Positions 25,620-38,200 of a stretch of 64,000 nt of DNA are shown here, piece after piece. Position 1 is the stretch's first letter. Every line of letters begins with the position of its first letter. The position numbers and the translations under genes are program-made. The DNA lies in assembly GCA_018389105.1 (NCBI GenBank), contig JACATO010000923.1, positions 496,001 to 560,000 on the forward strand, read 5' to 3'. The notes under the pieces are model-generated. The model ran no database searches. It had not been told where the DNA came from and saw only the letters and a program-made list of their open reading frames with translations. Source of the DNA: Nautilus pompilius. Lineage: Eukaryota > Mollusca > Cephalopoda > Nautilida > Nautilidae.

Positions 25620-26690
25620 AAAAATGGACCATTATGCGGGCATAGGCTATGCAAACCAGTGGCATTCAGTTTCTTGCACATTCGTTTAGTGATTCTGAGT
25701 TTCATACTTGTCTCTCTGTTAGTCCAACATTTATTTCATAAAAACATAATCACGTTGAAGAATTTGATGCAGTAATGATTTGTGAAAAGCATAACAGTTA
25801 ACTGTAGTCAGGGCTGCAAAAGGTTGGTTCCCTGGTTGGTTTTTATTGAAAATTAGAACAATTTACTAGGGAGGGAGGGAGAGTTAAAGAAGAAAAGGAG
25901 GGAAAGAGAAGGAAGAGAGAACATGAGTCTAAATCTTTATTAGTCAAAATATTTTTGTATCTGCTAGTTAGCTAGTCTCTAATCCATGACATTCACTAAT
26001 TGTCTAGATGTTTCATCAATCAAGCTACAGTAGAGATCTGTATTGTAAGACAAAATGGCTCTTACTCTTTACATGCAGAAAACATGATTCATGCTGTTCT
26101 GAATGATGACTTCATTGGTATAAAATGGCACTGACGTGCTCAGAAAATTTCTTTAATTTCAAATGTGTAACTAGGCAAATAGCAGCAGCAAACTCCCCCC
26201 CCCTAAAAACCTTGAACATTTTAATTATAATTTGTTGACTGTTTAGTTTTTAAACCTTTGTAAATCTTTTTTAAAAGAATTATTAAATGATAGATATTAT
26301 TTTAAATTTTTGTTTCTCTGTATTCATCACCCCAAATGCATCTTGTTGGAAGTTTTAGCTAGAATAAGATATCAGCCATAGAAAAAAAAAAAAAAAAACT
26401 TTTGCAGCTTTGCACGTATACTTCACACAAATAAAATCTCTCAAACCTTTGCTTGGTTTGCACAAGACCTTTTATTAAGCAGGATGCTTTTTTACTGTGA
26501 TTATTGGTAATGTTGTGACACTTGTCCATAGTAAACTTTGATGTTTATGGATCATTATGCAGGTATAGGCTATGTAAGATCAGTGGAATTAAGTTTCTTG
26601 CATGTGTTCACTTGAAGATTTTGAGGTTCCTGTTTGTCTCTAGTACTCCAACAATTTTTTCACATCTTGATAACATATGAGATTTTTATT
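25620..26690 (+). repeat. Two diverged copies of a dispersed repeat in direct orientation
   Basis: The segment from about 25626 to 25750 (ATTATGCGGGCATAGGCTAT, then CAGTGG, TTTCTTGCAC, TTTGTCTC-like and CTCCAACA-like blocks) recurs at about 26547-26680 with roughly 80 percent identity by eye. They are about 920 bp apart. Neither encodes protein. The family is not recognised; a SINE or MITE is likely. Confidence 0.55.
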
Positions 26691-28780
26691 CTAGTATATA
26701 AGAAATATTTAGCTTTAAATCTTTTGAGTTTTGAATACTTTGAAGTATGTTATATAACAAATCGTCTGCATAATCAGCAGCACCCTTAGTTCAAGATGAT
26801 CTGACATGCTTTTTTTGCTTTGGTTCATAAAGAATATAGTAAAAGGTGACATTTTATTTAAAAAATGTTAATATTATATAAATACAAGACTGAATTTCTC
26901 AGTAAAATATAAATATATTCGTCAGTGACTGATTTATCATAATAAAAATATGATTACATTTTATCTTAGTCATTTAAAGCTTAACTATAAACAGAATATG
27001 AGCATCTATCTGTTAATAGAGTGGGAGGGCAATGGGATGAATAAAGTCTACAGTTTAGAGGATTGTTTAAGGAAAATGGCAACAACTTTAAAAAATGTTT
27101 GTATTTTTCAAAAAAATTCATAATGCCACAATTTATCTTTAATTTGCTGTACTTTTCAATTTTTAAATAATCTTTCAGATGTTATTGATGGTAGCTATTT
27201 TGAAAACTGTGTTACTAAAGTGTCCCAGTAGTGATTTGTGGCTAATTCATATAAATGCAAACATAACAGCTAGTGTTATTGTCTGCTCAATCCTATTTTT
27301 ACTTACCTGTGTTGAGGAAATTACCTGAATACACTGCATGTATGAAAAATACATAGTCATGGATCTTTCATGGGTAGAACATTTATATAATTTATTCATT
27401 TAGAAGTCTGAAAGTGTAAAGGATTGTGGACCATTTTACTTAATAAGTAGGTGAGCTGATGCTGTTTCATCAAAAGATTCCATAATTATTTGCTTAATGC
27501 TTTTTCTCTCTCAAAATATTGAATAATACCAACTACTATTATTGGCTAATTAGCTCTCTGGTATGATGAGCAGTCATTTTGACATCATTGAAGTCTTTAT
27601 CTAGAAATTGTATTCTCTGTGGATTGAACTCATGACATCAGACACTAGAACTTGACCATTCTGTAAAACCTAAAGAAACAATCTTGGTTCTTAATCAGGA
27701 TTATTAAAACTAATTGTCAAGATGAAATACAGGTATAATGCAAGAGGACAGTAGGAAATAACTTGCAACAATTATTAGAATTTCAAATATAAAGTGTATA
27801 TAGCATAGATACTTATTCTGTCAGTTAAAAATCTATTTCAAATCAGCTCTTGCTTTCAATTCCAACACATTAAACCTACTACATCTTCAATGCATTTCTA
27901 ACATTAAAAAAAATTCTAATTTAGTTGACTTAAATAGAACTGGGTAATTTATAGATGCAGATATGCTTGTTTTTTTTTATTTATTTGAAGTCTGACTAAA
28001 TAATTTTGCTTAAAGTTGGGTGGGGGGGAACTAATACTACTTGAACTTGACTCGGTGAGATAAACTGAAAATAAATTATAGTCAAAGAAGGAAAATGTAC
28101 TCTTTAATTACAAATTATATATAGAGGAAGTTGATAATGAAGTACAGTTAACTCTCATCCAATGAAGGGAGTGTGGGCTTACGTTCCTTGAGAATGGCAT
28201 GTTAGAAAAATCTGCATTGGACAAACTTAATATCTTAAGGGATTAATGGGGATGCCATGTAAAGTCTTCGATAATACTTAGATATGTAGATTTTTATACC
28301 CACACAAATGAAAAGACCTACCTATATTGTATATGAAATAAGGATATAATAAAATTATAAACATAATGACATTCACATATGATAAATGAAAATATTATTT
28401 TATTGTAAATCACCTATGAATGATAACAATGAAGACTTCCACTGATGGTGATGACGACGACGATAGATTTGAAGGCTGAGGGGTTAATTGCTTGTGGCTG
28501 ATTGATCATCAGAAAATTCAGTCTCAAACTCTAATGAAACAGATGCAGAAGTTTATGGTTTGGGATCAGCGGGAGTTTGAGGCTTCATAAACTCATTGAT
28601 TTTCTGTTGTTTTGCTTTTCTCCAAAAATCTTTCAAGATTTCCCTTTAGAGTGTTATAAGGTCATTAAACTCTCTTAAGGCTTCTTTCTATTATGGAATT
28701 CATGTCCATAGCCATTTCTGCCAGCTCATCTGCCTTGCAGAGAAAATCAGACAGCTGTTGCTATTAGGGTTGGTTTAGCA

Positions 28781-30954
28781 CAGGGGTGGGGAAACGTTTT
28801 GGCTCAGGGGCCACATTGACTTTTAAAATTTGACAGACGGGCCAGGCCATCACCAGATGCGTATCAAAGCATATCATATCAGCATATCAAAGATAAACAT
28901 AAAAATGGCATTACAGTGTTAATACTTACATTCACTTATAGTGGGAGCAGTGTTGTTGATCACCTTTTTTTGCCAGTGAGTCAAAGTCTGGTGTTAGTTT
29001 TGTTGTGGCAATTCTCAAAACAGATCTGAGGTGTTCATCACTCAACTGGGATCTGTTGGGTGCTTTGCTGGTGTTCATCACACTAAAAGTCTGTTCACAG
29101 ACATACGTAGATCCAAACAACACCAGCATCCTCTGTGCCATCTTCCGGATGCTTGGAAATTTGGCTTGGCTTAATGAAGCATAAAACCCATCCAGTTTAA
29201 GAGAGTGGAACTTCTCCTTCAAGATGGTGTCACATTGGAGATCAATTAGTTCCAACTGCAACTCCTGTGGCATCATTTCAGGATCTTGTGTGAAGGGACA
29301 TGACACCAGCTGAAGTGACTTGTCAATTTTTCCAAAATCAGAGAACCAACGGCAAAATTCTCCATGCAGGTCATCCAGTGATTTCCTGTATTTTTTCACG
29401 TGCCGAGGGGGCCTCTTTCAGTGTCGCCAATGTGGGGAAATGAGTGAATGACTTGTTTGACATTTGCTTTGAGAATAAAGCTAGCTTGGTTTTTCATGCA
29501 CAAACTGGTCTTTCCTTTGTAGCTTCACGTTCAGCTCATTCATGTGTGTCAAAATGTCCACAGCAAAAGCTAAATCACAAAGCCAACCGGCATCACTCAG
29601 CTCAGGAAAATTGGCAACTTTCTCAAATTGCTCCAAAAATGAGATAATCTTCTGTTTTAGCTCCCACACTTGTTGACATACTTTCCCCAAACTTAACCAG
29701 CGGACATTGGAATGGTAAAGTAAGTCCTGGTGATCGGCGTCAGTCTCTTCAAGAAATTTAATAAACTGACGATGCTGAAGTCCCCTCACCTGAATAAAGT
29801 TAACGAGCTTTACAACTGGCTTCACTACATGGTCAAGCTGCAATACAGATTTGCACAGTGCTTCTTGGTGGATTATGCAGTGTAAAAAAATTACCTCCTG
29901 TTCGGGGTTGTCCTCTTTCGTCCTCTTCTGGATTCTTTTGAGCAACCCGACGTTTTTTCCTGTCAGATTTGGTGATCCATCTGTGGTAACGTTGGTGAAC
30001 TTACTCCAAGGTAGCTTGTGCCTCATGATGACCCCAGACATGCTGTTATACAAGTCTTCTCCCCGCATTTTCCCTTGTAGGGATTCCATGGCCAAAATCT
30101 CCTCGGTTATCTCAAAATTGTCATTAATCCCTCTGATGAAAATTAAAAGCTGAGCGGTGTTCTTAATGTCATTACTTTCATCCAGTGCCAAGGAATATAA
30201 TGTAAATGACTCAGCTTTTTTGTTTAGCTTGCTAACTAAGTCTTCATCAATCAGCTCAACACGGCGAGTCACTGTCCTGCGTGATAAGCTAATTTTTTCA
30301 AATTTGTTCTTACTCTCAGTACACAAGATACCTGCTGTCTCTACCATGCACTCTTTGAGAAACTCCCCTTTGGAGAAAGGCTTACTGGTCTTTGCTAATT
30401 TGAATGCCAGCAAATAACTTGCCTTCGTGCTTGATTCTTGGATGGCATTTTGTCGGATAAAGGTGTTTTGCTGAGCCTGCCAATTAGCTGCCAACCTCTG
30501 AGCGGTAGCTGTCCGTTCTTGCATTGACTGGTTGTTAGCATAATTAGCATGCTTGGTGGAAAAGTGACGGCTGATGTTGTATTCCTTTAAAACCGTGATG
30601 GTTTCTTGGCAAATAAGACATACAGCCTTTGACCGGACTTCAGTGAAAAAGTATTTAGTTGTCCATTCCTTATTAAACACTCGGCACTCGCTGTCGACTT
30701 TTCTTTTCTTTGGCCCATTCATTGTTGCAAATGGGTTCTGTGGTCAGAGCAGTAGCAGAGTAATAACAAAGAGCGGCCCGGGCTGTGCAAAATCAATGCG
30801 CCATCTGGTGGAATTGCCAGGCATTACAGGACAAGGTCAAATGAATGCAGTCATAACTATGATATGATTTGGGCAATTCCAATCTCGTTGGCCGGATTAT
30901 TAAAAAGACCAACGGGCCGGATGTGGCCTGCGGGCCGTAGTTTGCCCACCCCTG
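28781..30954 (-). mobile_element. hAT element with complete ends and target-site duplication
   Basis: Terminal inverted repeats CAGGGGTGGGGAAAC at the left and the complement of CAGGGGTGGGCAAAC at the right. The flanking 8-bp duplications GTTTAGCA at 28773-28780 and 30955-30962 are identical. Length is 2,174 bp, and an 8-bp duplication is diagnostic of the hAT superfamily. The terminus type is that of Charlie-like elements. It sits inside the Tigger described above and is therefore younger. Confidence 0.95.
28932..30722 (-). pseudogene. hAT transposase with BED finger, nearly intact (two homopolymer indels)
   Basis: About 597 codons from the ATG at 30722 to the stop near 28932. An N-terminal BED-type finger has C35, C38, H53 and H58. 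The RNase H-like core is visible as LALDESNDI, then VTTDGSPNLTGKN, then the insertion-domain C-x2-H (HCIIH), and NVRWLSLG. The C-terminal dimerisation block contains YVCEQTFSVMN and LRSVLRIA. Its relatives include the transposases that gave rise to vertebrate GTF2IRD2/ZBED-type host proteins. The frame is lost at a T5 run (29490-29494 on the plus strand) and regained at a G5 run (29407-29411); between them a TAG appears at 29483-29481. The shifts compensate, so everything before and after shares one frame. Confidence 0.9.
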
Positions 30955-32864
30955 GTTTAGCACATTCTTTCTCTTCAGCAGCAGCATCACACTCACTCTC
31001 ACTGGAGGCTGTCAGTGCTTCAGGCTTGTCATTCATTGGCTCTTGGTAATGGGATTCCAGCAGTTCATCCACCTCTTCGACCCCCATATCATAAAACCCC
31101 TCACATCCAATTTCTTTAGCAAGTCTCAATTTCTGCAGTCTCTTTCTCAACCATTGGAAAGTCCTTGAAATCATTCACGATTTCAGGCCCAAGATGGTGG
31201 CAGCATGCGTTTTATGGTAGATACTTTCACCTCATCCCATGACATTTTGATCACATCAATATAGTCCTTGATGATTTATGCTTTCCAAAATTTCATTAAA
31301 TTGTTGAAAGTACCAGAGTCTATAGCTTGGGTCGTCTGTAGATCTTTCTTGTATAGTAAGACTTGAATGTCCGAATTCCTTGGTCCATGGGTTGCAGGAT
31401 AGATGTGGTGTTTGGAGGTAGAAACATCTTGACATTAAGATGGCTGAATTGCAGTGCTTCTGGGTTATGGCTGGCACATTATCAAAAACCACTAAAATCT
31501 TAGTCGAGATTATTCTCCAGGTAATTTTTCACCTTATGCACAAAACTGTTTTGCAACCAGTCGTTGAACAGTCTTGTTACCTAAGCCTTTTTATTTGATC
31601 ACCAAACAACAGGCATATGTTGCTTATTCTTGCCTTTTAATGCACACTGGTTTTCAGAACAGTATACTAACAAGGGCTTGCACTTGAAATCACCCAATGC
31701 ATTCCAACAAAAATGCAAAGTTAGCCTCTCCTTAAAAGCCTTGATCACAGGTGCTACCTTCTGCTTCTTGGTAATGAATGTCCTGTTACCCATTTTCTTT
31801 TAAAAGAAACCTCTCTCATTTGCACTGAACACTTGTTCAGGAGCATATCCTTTTTCTTTAATAAATTCAAGGACCCAGGCTTGAATCATGCAGCTGCTTT
31901 ATGATTAGCTGACCCAGCTTCACCTTGTAGTTTCACATTATGCAAGTTGAAGTGTAGTGTAAAGTTGACAAACCAGCCTTTGCTTGCCTGAAAATTGCTT
32001 GTATCACTTTCATTGGAAACCACGTGTTCGTACAAACTAAAGCTTTCTCATGTATAACTAAGTCATCAACAACAATAGCCTTTTTTGTTCACTTGTTCAC
32101 CTATCCACACATTCAACAACATCTCCATTTTTTCCATAAAAGGATTCCTCCTAGGTACTTGAGATACCTTGGCACTTGCAGAAATGGTACGTATGGTAGA
32201 CTCATTCACGTGATATGGCCAACTGATGCTACACACATTCCACCATGCAACTTATCCAGAATCTTAATTTTCTCACCTAATGTCATAACTTTACAGCTTT
32301 TCTTCACCTCACTATCACTTGGAAATGCTTTGTTTGGATTGCATACTGTTGGACAAGGGTAATTATCAAAAAAATGGCAAAACACGGTAAATTTAAATCA
32401 CCACTACTGCACTGAACTCAATACTGTAACAGCATAAGCAAAACTGAGGCAGAGTTACATGCAGGTAGTGGCTGTATGGCATGGGATCAAAAATTATAAT
32501 AACAACAACAACAATAAATAGAAAAATAGTGTTTAAAAAAAGCGATACTAATTATATATCAGAGTGAAACATGTCTGGTATACATTTGTCATCACTGGCA
32601 AGTCCTTTCATTGTTTACAAACCTTTAACGTTACAATGGACAGTCATTATTATCATCACTTTATCATTATTTAAGTGAAAGAAAGGAGTCTTGTGTATCT
32701 TTAAATATACCAGCTGGTATCGTATATCTGTCAGATTGTTTCCAACAATGCCGTGTTGACTATGTTGCTACAAACCAAGTGCATTGTCCGCCCCTTTAAC
32801 AATATTAGGAAAAACTGTTATAGAAAAATAACAAAATAATGAAAATAATTCATTGATAGTAATA

Positions 32865-34212
32865 CAGGGTGTGGCAAAATGATCTGACACATTTGTATTT
32901 TTAATAAAAGCAAATAGAGTAAAGAACGAAAAATTTGTTTTTATTTTCGAAATGTACATAGAATGCCATTTTGTTTCATTTAGTTTTAAAAATTAAATCA
33001 CTCAAGTGGGTACCGTTATTGTCCACACACTGTCGAAGACATTCACGAAAGTTGTCCATAATCCGGCGGGTCATTTCATGTGGAATGGCAGCAATTTCTT
33101 GGTGAACGACATCTTTTAATTGCTCAGTAGATTGAGGGCGATGAGTGTATACCTTTGATTTCAGATATCCCCACAGAAAAAAATCGCATGGATTCAAATC
33201 AGGTGATCGGGTGTGCCAACCGATGTCACCACACAATGAAATAAAATGACTGGGGAACATCTTCCTCAAAATTCCCATTGCACATCGAGAAGTGTCGGCT
33301 GTTGCCCCATCCTGTTGAAACCAAACATTGTCCTTATGTCAAGTTCATTCATTTTGGGTTTCAGAAAAGTCTCTAGCATCACACAATATCGATCAGAGTT
33401 CACAGTCACTGTAACATTGTCTTTGAAGAAGTAAGGACCCCAAATGCCAAATTCTGCTACCGCACACCATACGGTTACCTGAGGACAATGCAAAGGGTGT
33501 TGGTGCAACTCACGAGGGTTGTTCTCGGCCCAGTATCATAAGTTTTGCTTATTCACGCTGCCACACAGGTGAAAATGCACCTCGTCACTGAACAACACAA
33601 CAGCTGCATGGGGGACATGTTGAATTTCCAAACACAATGCTCTGCGAGTTTTAAAGTCTCTTTCGCTGATTTGTTGTGCCAACATCATTTTGTACGGATG
33701 CATTTGCAGTTCCATGTGAAGAATTCTTGCAAACTTCTATTGGAAAGGCTAAGAGCAGCGGCGTGTTTCCGTGCCGAATGTTGGGAGACTGTTGAACTGA
33801 ACCTCTTACCGTTGCCACATTTTCCGGAGTTCTGGCAGTCCGAGGTTGGCCGGTTGATTTTCGTTTCAATGCTGATCCACTAGCTCTAAAGTTGGTAACC
33901 AATAACAAAATCGTGTTTCGAGTAGGTATGGGATCATGTCTACCAAGCCTGAAGTGTACACGGAATGCTCTTTGTGTTGCAATTATGGATTCGTTGTTTT
34001 TGATAAAGGTTTCCACGATGAAAGTGTGATGTTCGCCCGTCCAATTCATGTCGGCAACTGAAAACGAAATGAAACAAAATGTCAACAATGCATCAATTGA
34101 AACAAAATGGCATTCTATATACATTTCGAAAATAAAAACACATTTTTCGTTCTTTACTCTCTTTGGCTTTTATTAAAAATACAAATGTGTCAGATCATTT
34201 TGCCGCACCCTG
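32865..34212 (-). mobile_element. Tc1/mariner element with DD41D spacing, nested in the Tigger
   Basis: The ends CAGGGTGTGGCAAAATGATC and the complement of CAGGGTGCGGCAAAATGATC begin inverted repeats about 116 bp long, each flanked by TA (32863-32864 and 34213-34214). Length is 1,348 bp. The minus-strand transposase starts near 34050 (MNWTGEHHTFIVETF) and includes a helix-turn-helix (PTRNTILLLVTNFR). Catalytic residues appear as FSDEVHF, WFQQDGA and SPDLNPCDFF. By my count 41 residues separate the second and third Asp, the DD41D signature (rosa/visitor-like group). One stop near 33540 and two compensating frameshifts (about 33770 and 33325-33350) break it. Confidence 0.92.
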
Positions 34213-34430
34213 TATTTAGTATTATTCCCCACCAAACATGCTACAACTGTAATACTAGAAAACTGTTATAGGGCCATGCATATTCAAATTTTCTACTTTC
34301 TGTAAATAATTGTTTGCATTTGCGCATAGAAGCAAATCTGTGTTGGACAAAGGTTGACTGTATTCTTGATAAATAGGCAAAAAGTAGAGCTTTTTAGTTG
34401 ATTTTTTTATTTAAAAGTTATTTCATATAC

Positions 34431-36090
34431 AGACCCTCACTTTTCATCAGGGCTGCTGTGTTCCTGAAAAATGCTACTTAAAGTGAAACAATGAAAAATG
34501 AAACTAATATTACCATAAACCTAATGTTATAGGTTGGAGATATTTTGATCAAAATTTTCTGTCATAAACTGTACTGTATTCTTAAATTAAGTAAAACTAT
34601 TTAATATGATAAACATTGTAAAAAAAAAAAATAAATAAAACACATGAGATAGTCGAAGAACTTGCTTATTGAGGCCTACTAGGTGAGGGTGGTAGAGTTA
34701 CTCAGATGACTAGACGAATATGTTGTCTGCCTCTTCATCTATGATTGAAATTGGGTCATCTTTTGAAGAAAGCATTTTGCTGAACTGCTGCCTTTTCTGT
34801 CTCGATCATTACTGCTGATGATAACTATCTCAGACAATAATTTTGTGGTAAATTTTCTTGGGGACAGGAACTATTACTACAATCTTTGCCTCTTTCTGGG
34901 TTTGTTCTTGCTCCAAAAACATTATATATTCATTAGACAATGTCTGTGCATGGGACACAATTCAGACACATTTAGATCAGATGTTGCTCAAAGTACTATT
35001 CATTTTGACTGTTGACACTTCCTCATGAATATCTGATGTTATCAGTGACATTCATGATATTGTAGCCACACCAAAAATCTCTGACAGATGGCTTGTCTTT
35101 GTTGTTAATTCTTGAATGAGATGCCTGAATGTATGACATAATGATATTCCTTAAAGATGTCTATGCCTTCTGGTCAATCAGCTATAGCTTTGCCAAGATG
35201 TAATGGATGACCTATGGTATTATCCAACAGGAGCAATGTCTTATGGGATATCTTTTTGGTGAAATATTCCTTTACTGCAAAGCAAAAGTGTAAGGTAAAC
35301 TATTCATTGAAGATAGGTTGAGTTACGCAAGCTCTCTTATTGGAGTGCAACGTGACAGAGATGTGGTCTGGAATAAATTTTCAAAGCTCTGGAATTCTGG
35401 GGGTGATGTACAAGCAATGGTTTTAGCTTACAATCCTCTTCTGTGTTACCACTAAGCAGAAGGATTATGCATCTTTCAAAACTTGAAAGCCAAGTGCAAA
35501 TCTTTTATTTTTAAAAAGGTATGTTCTATTTGGTATATATTTCCAGTAGAGCCAAGTTGCATCACCTGTTTAGGTAGATAGCATTCAGCAGCTTTGTCAG
35601 CTCTCTCTCTTTCACCAGACACCTTCAGGTTATGATAATAGTGGAACTTCTTGAACTTGTCATGCTATCTACGGCTAGCTACAGAAGGTTCCACCTCTGA
35701 GTCCTTACCTCATTACCTTCCTTTTGCTTTAGATCCTTGTTCAGGCTCAGAACTTGTTTGAATTAGTCCCAAGTTTAGATTTCAATCATGTCACCTTATG
35801 TCATTTATCCATATCACTGACAGTCTCCATCTTTTTCATGGTGTTAATATGGTGCCTAGTAACGTAAGGAGCATCTTGTGATTTAACGTATTTAGCACTT
35901 TTTTAATCTTTTCAGTATTTTTTCGAATTGATCTTGTTGATGGTAGGCTTAATGGTTTGCTGATATCATCACAACCAGTTCCTCTTTTTCAAAAGCCATC
36001 TTGACATCTAAGCTAACCCTTTTTCTTTACCTTTTGGGCAGGAGCTACTACCACTTGCTGGATGTTTAGAATTCATTTTGCTAGGGGCTT
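34431..36090 (-). mobile_element. Second Tigger-type element, degraded
   Basis: A left end CAGACCCTCACTTTTCAT follows TA at 34429-34430, only 70 bp beyond the previous Tigger. Minus-strand translation gives a Tigger N-terminus near 36075 (MNSKHPASGSSS), a core block IPNRTYLFKNKRFALGFQV near 35530, the catalytic-type block LLLLDNTIGHPLHLGKAI near 35230, and an acidic C-terminal region near 34700. Stops and frameshifts are many. The right terminus was not found. Confidence 0.75.
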
Positions 36091-37329
36091 AATGTTGTTT
36101 TAATGCTGAAATCCTAAGCTCACTCATGTAATTTTTTAAAGCTAGGTACTTGTTTTTACATATTTTTACGATGTGTATTATTTCTCTTAATTTATTATAT
36201 TATTCATCTAATTTTTTGTCAATAACATAGAAGCAAAACAATGAATAAAGAGGCAACAAAAAGCAAGGAAGGTCTGTTTGTTTAAGAAATATTTTAAAAT
36301 TCTTAAAGGCTGAAGCCAAAAATTCTTGTTTCTTGTAATTTAAAAATATTATCAAGAAATTTATAACCTAAATTACACCAGTGATAATTAGGAAAATTCT
36401 TAAGTCTGTTCTACATGTTTTTCTTTTTTGATCTGATAATATTGTCTTTTATTATTTACTGAAGGTGAATTATGCAATATTTCTGACTGCAGTTTTATTG
36501 TCTACCATTTTTCAGTCAATTTTTTTCATGATTGTTTCTGAATTAGTTAGAATTTGAAAACAAAATGAACACTTTTCACATATTCTTTTCTTTTTTTAAT
36601 ATGTACTTCTATTTACTCCTGATTTTATAATTTTGTTTGTTGTAGGCTTTATTAATTGTCCTAAAGAAAGTTTAACATTTAAACTTATATGAAGTGTTTA
36701 TTCTTTTTAACCAGTACTTTGTCTCTAATAAACTCATGTTTAAAGTCAACACTTGACCAAAGTAAAGAGTATTACAAAGCACAATCATTTAGAATTACAA
36801 ATTGAAAATCCATTCCAGAAAACCTTGAATATAATATATATCCATTGTTTAAAGGATAAAGTTTGGCTGATTCCTTTATTCTCTGTGGACTGAGTTGCAT
36901 ATGAACAAATGAACAACAGTCAAAATAGGATTTTATTAAAATTATTTCCCTAATTCATTGCATATTCATAGTCTTAATTGGCTAGATGTTCATTCCATCA
37001 AAATTGGTTACACTTATTTTGGTGTGTTGCAAATCATGATGATTTTGTTGAAACATCTGTGAAATTTGAGACAGTTGCAGTATTGACAGTTTTTAAATGA
37101 CCAGTGTTTTGCGTACTTCTGATATCCAAAGGTTTTCATACCCTTTTCAAATTGTAACAAAGGGCCTAAGTTTTTGGCATAATTTATATCAAGCATTAAA
37201 ACGTGAAATATGGATTGAAAAAATTTCAAAATTTTAAGCAAGAATGCCTTATGATTATTGAGTCTTCAGTTTAGCATGATCTTTAATTCCAAATAAATAT
37301 TTTTTAGCTAATTATATCTTAACATATGC

Positions 37330-38200
37330 TGCACAATTTTGGGTATTTTAAAGCAGTCCACTGCTCTTAAATCCTTATGAGAAAAGTGGTAGGCAGTACA
37401 TAAGCCCACTAATAAAAAAAACACTACCAATCAAGTGCAACATTTGGTTTGCTAGGACAGACTGTCATTTGATGAACATGTTGAATTGATGAAGATTTCA
37501 CATGAAGGTTGCTTTTCCATTTTTTTAAAATCCTGTGCTGGGTAGCTCTGAAATGCTCAAAAGGTTCAGTGATGAACTGCCATAGGGACCTGGTGATCAT
37601 CTTTCAGCAAGATCAAAACTCTGTACCATTATCAATGGCTATGATACTTGAATGTTTGAATATGACCCAAAAACCAAGAGGCAGAGATCACACTGGAAAG
37701 ACCCCAATTTTTCATGACCAATAAAAGCTCATATGCAAAAAAAAATAAGTCAAAAGTTGAAATCTTGTTCATTGCAATTTTTTTTTTTATATCAAGAAGG
37801 GATTATGCCTCATTCAGCATTTTTACAGGGTCTTAAATACTACAAAAATGCTTATCACCATCTCCATCCAAATATGCTGGCTCTGAGCACTATTGATCCA
37901 ATTATGTTATGCTAATTGTCAGATCACTGCTTAGAAACCTACCTACCTACATCCGATATGGCTTCTTATTTTTCAACGAGAAATTGAAACCACTTTTGAA
38001 AGATTGGTTTAAAGATAATAATGACAAGACATTTCATGCAAAAACTTTTAAGACTTTTCAGTAAGCTTTACAATCACTAGCAGCATTGTATTGAATCAGA
38101 AAGAGACTATTTGGAAAGGAATCCACATTAGAAGCTACTCAATTTCCATAGAGATGCAACAATACCAAGAACTTTTGACTGTGTCATGTACTTTCTGGCT
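37330..38200 (+). pseudogene. Mariner-family transposase fossil
   Basis: At 37640-37760 the plus strand reads EYDPKTKRQRSHWKDP then IKAHMQKK, matching the mariner block that usually reads YDPETKRQS.QWK.P....K.KAR. The C-terminal block WFKDNNDKTFHAKTFKTF lies near 38000-38060. In between, the frame is lost several times and the second catalytic Asp cannot be placed. Inactive. Confidence 0.72.

Larger units (their letters stand above)
28145..34360 (-). mobile_element. Tigger-type element, host of two nested insertions
   Basis: The ends are inverted, CAGTTAACTCTCATCCAA at the left and the complement of CAGTCAACCTTTGTCCAACA at the right, each next to TA (28143-28144 and 34361-34362), the target site of pogo elements. 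Removing the nested hAT (with its duplicated target) and mariner leaves about 2.7 kb, normal for an autonomous Tigger. The minus strand encodes a broken transposase: a helix-turn-helix start near 32370, ALGDFKCKPLLVYCSENQ at 31793-31599, VVFDNVPAITQKH at 31492-31256, and an acidic tail (DMGVEEVDELLESHY) at 31174-30960. All parts carry stops or shifts, so it is inactive. Confidence 0.85.
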
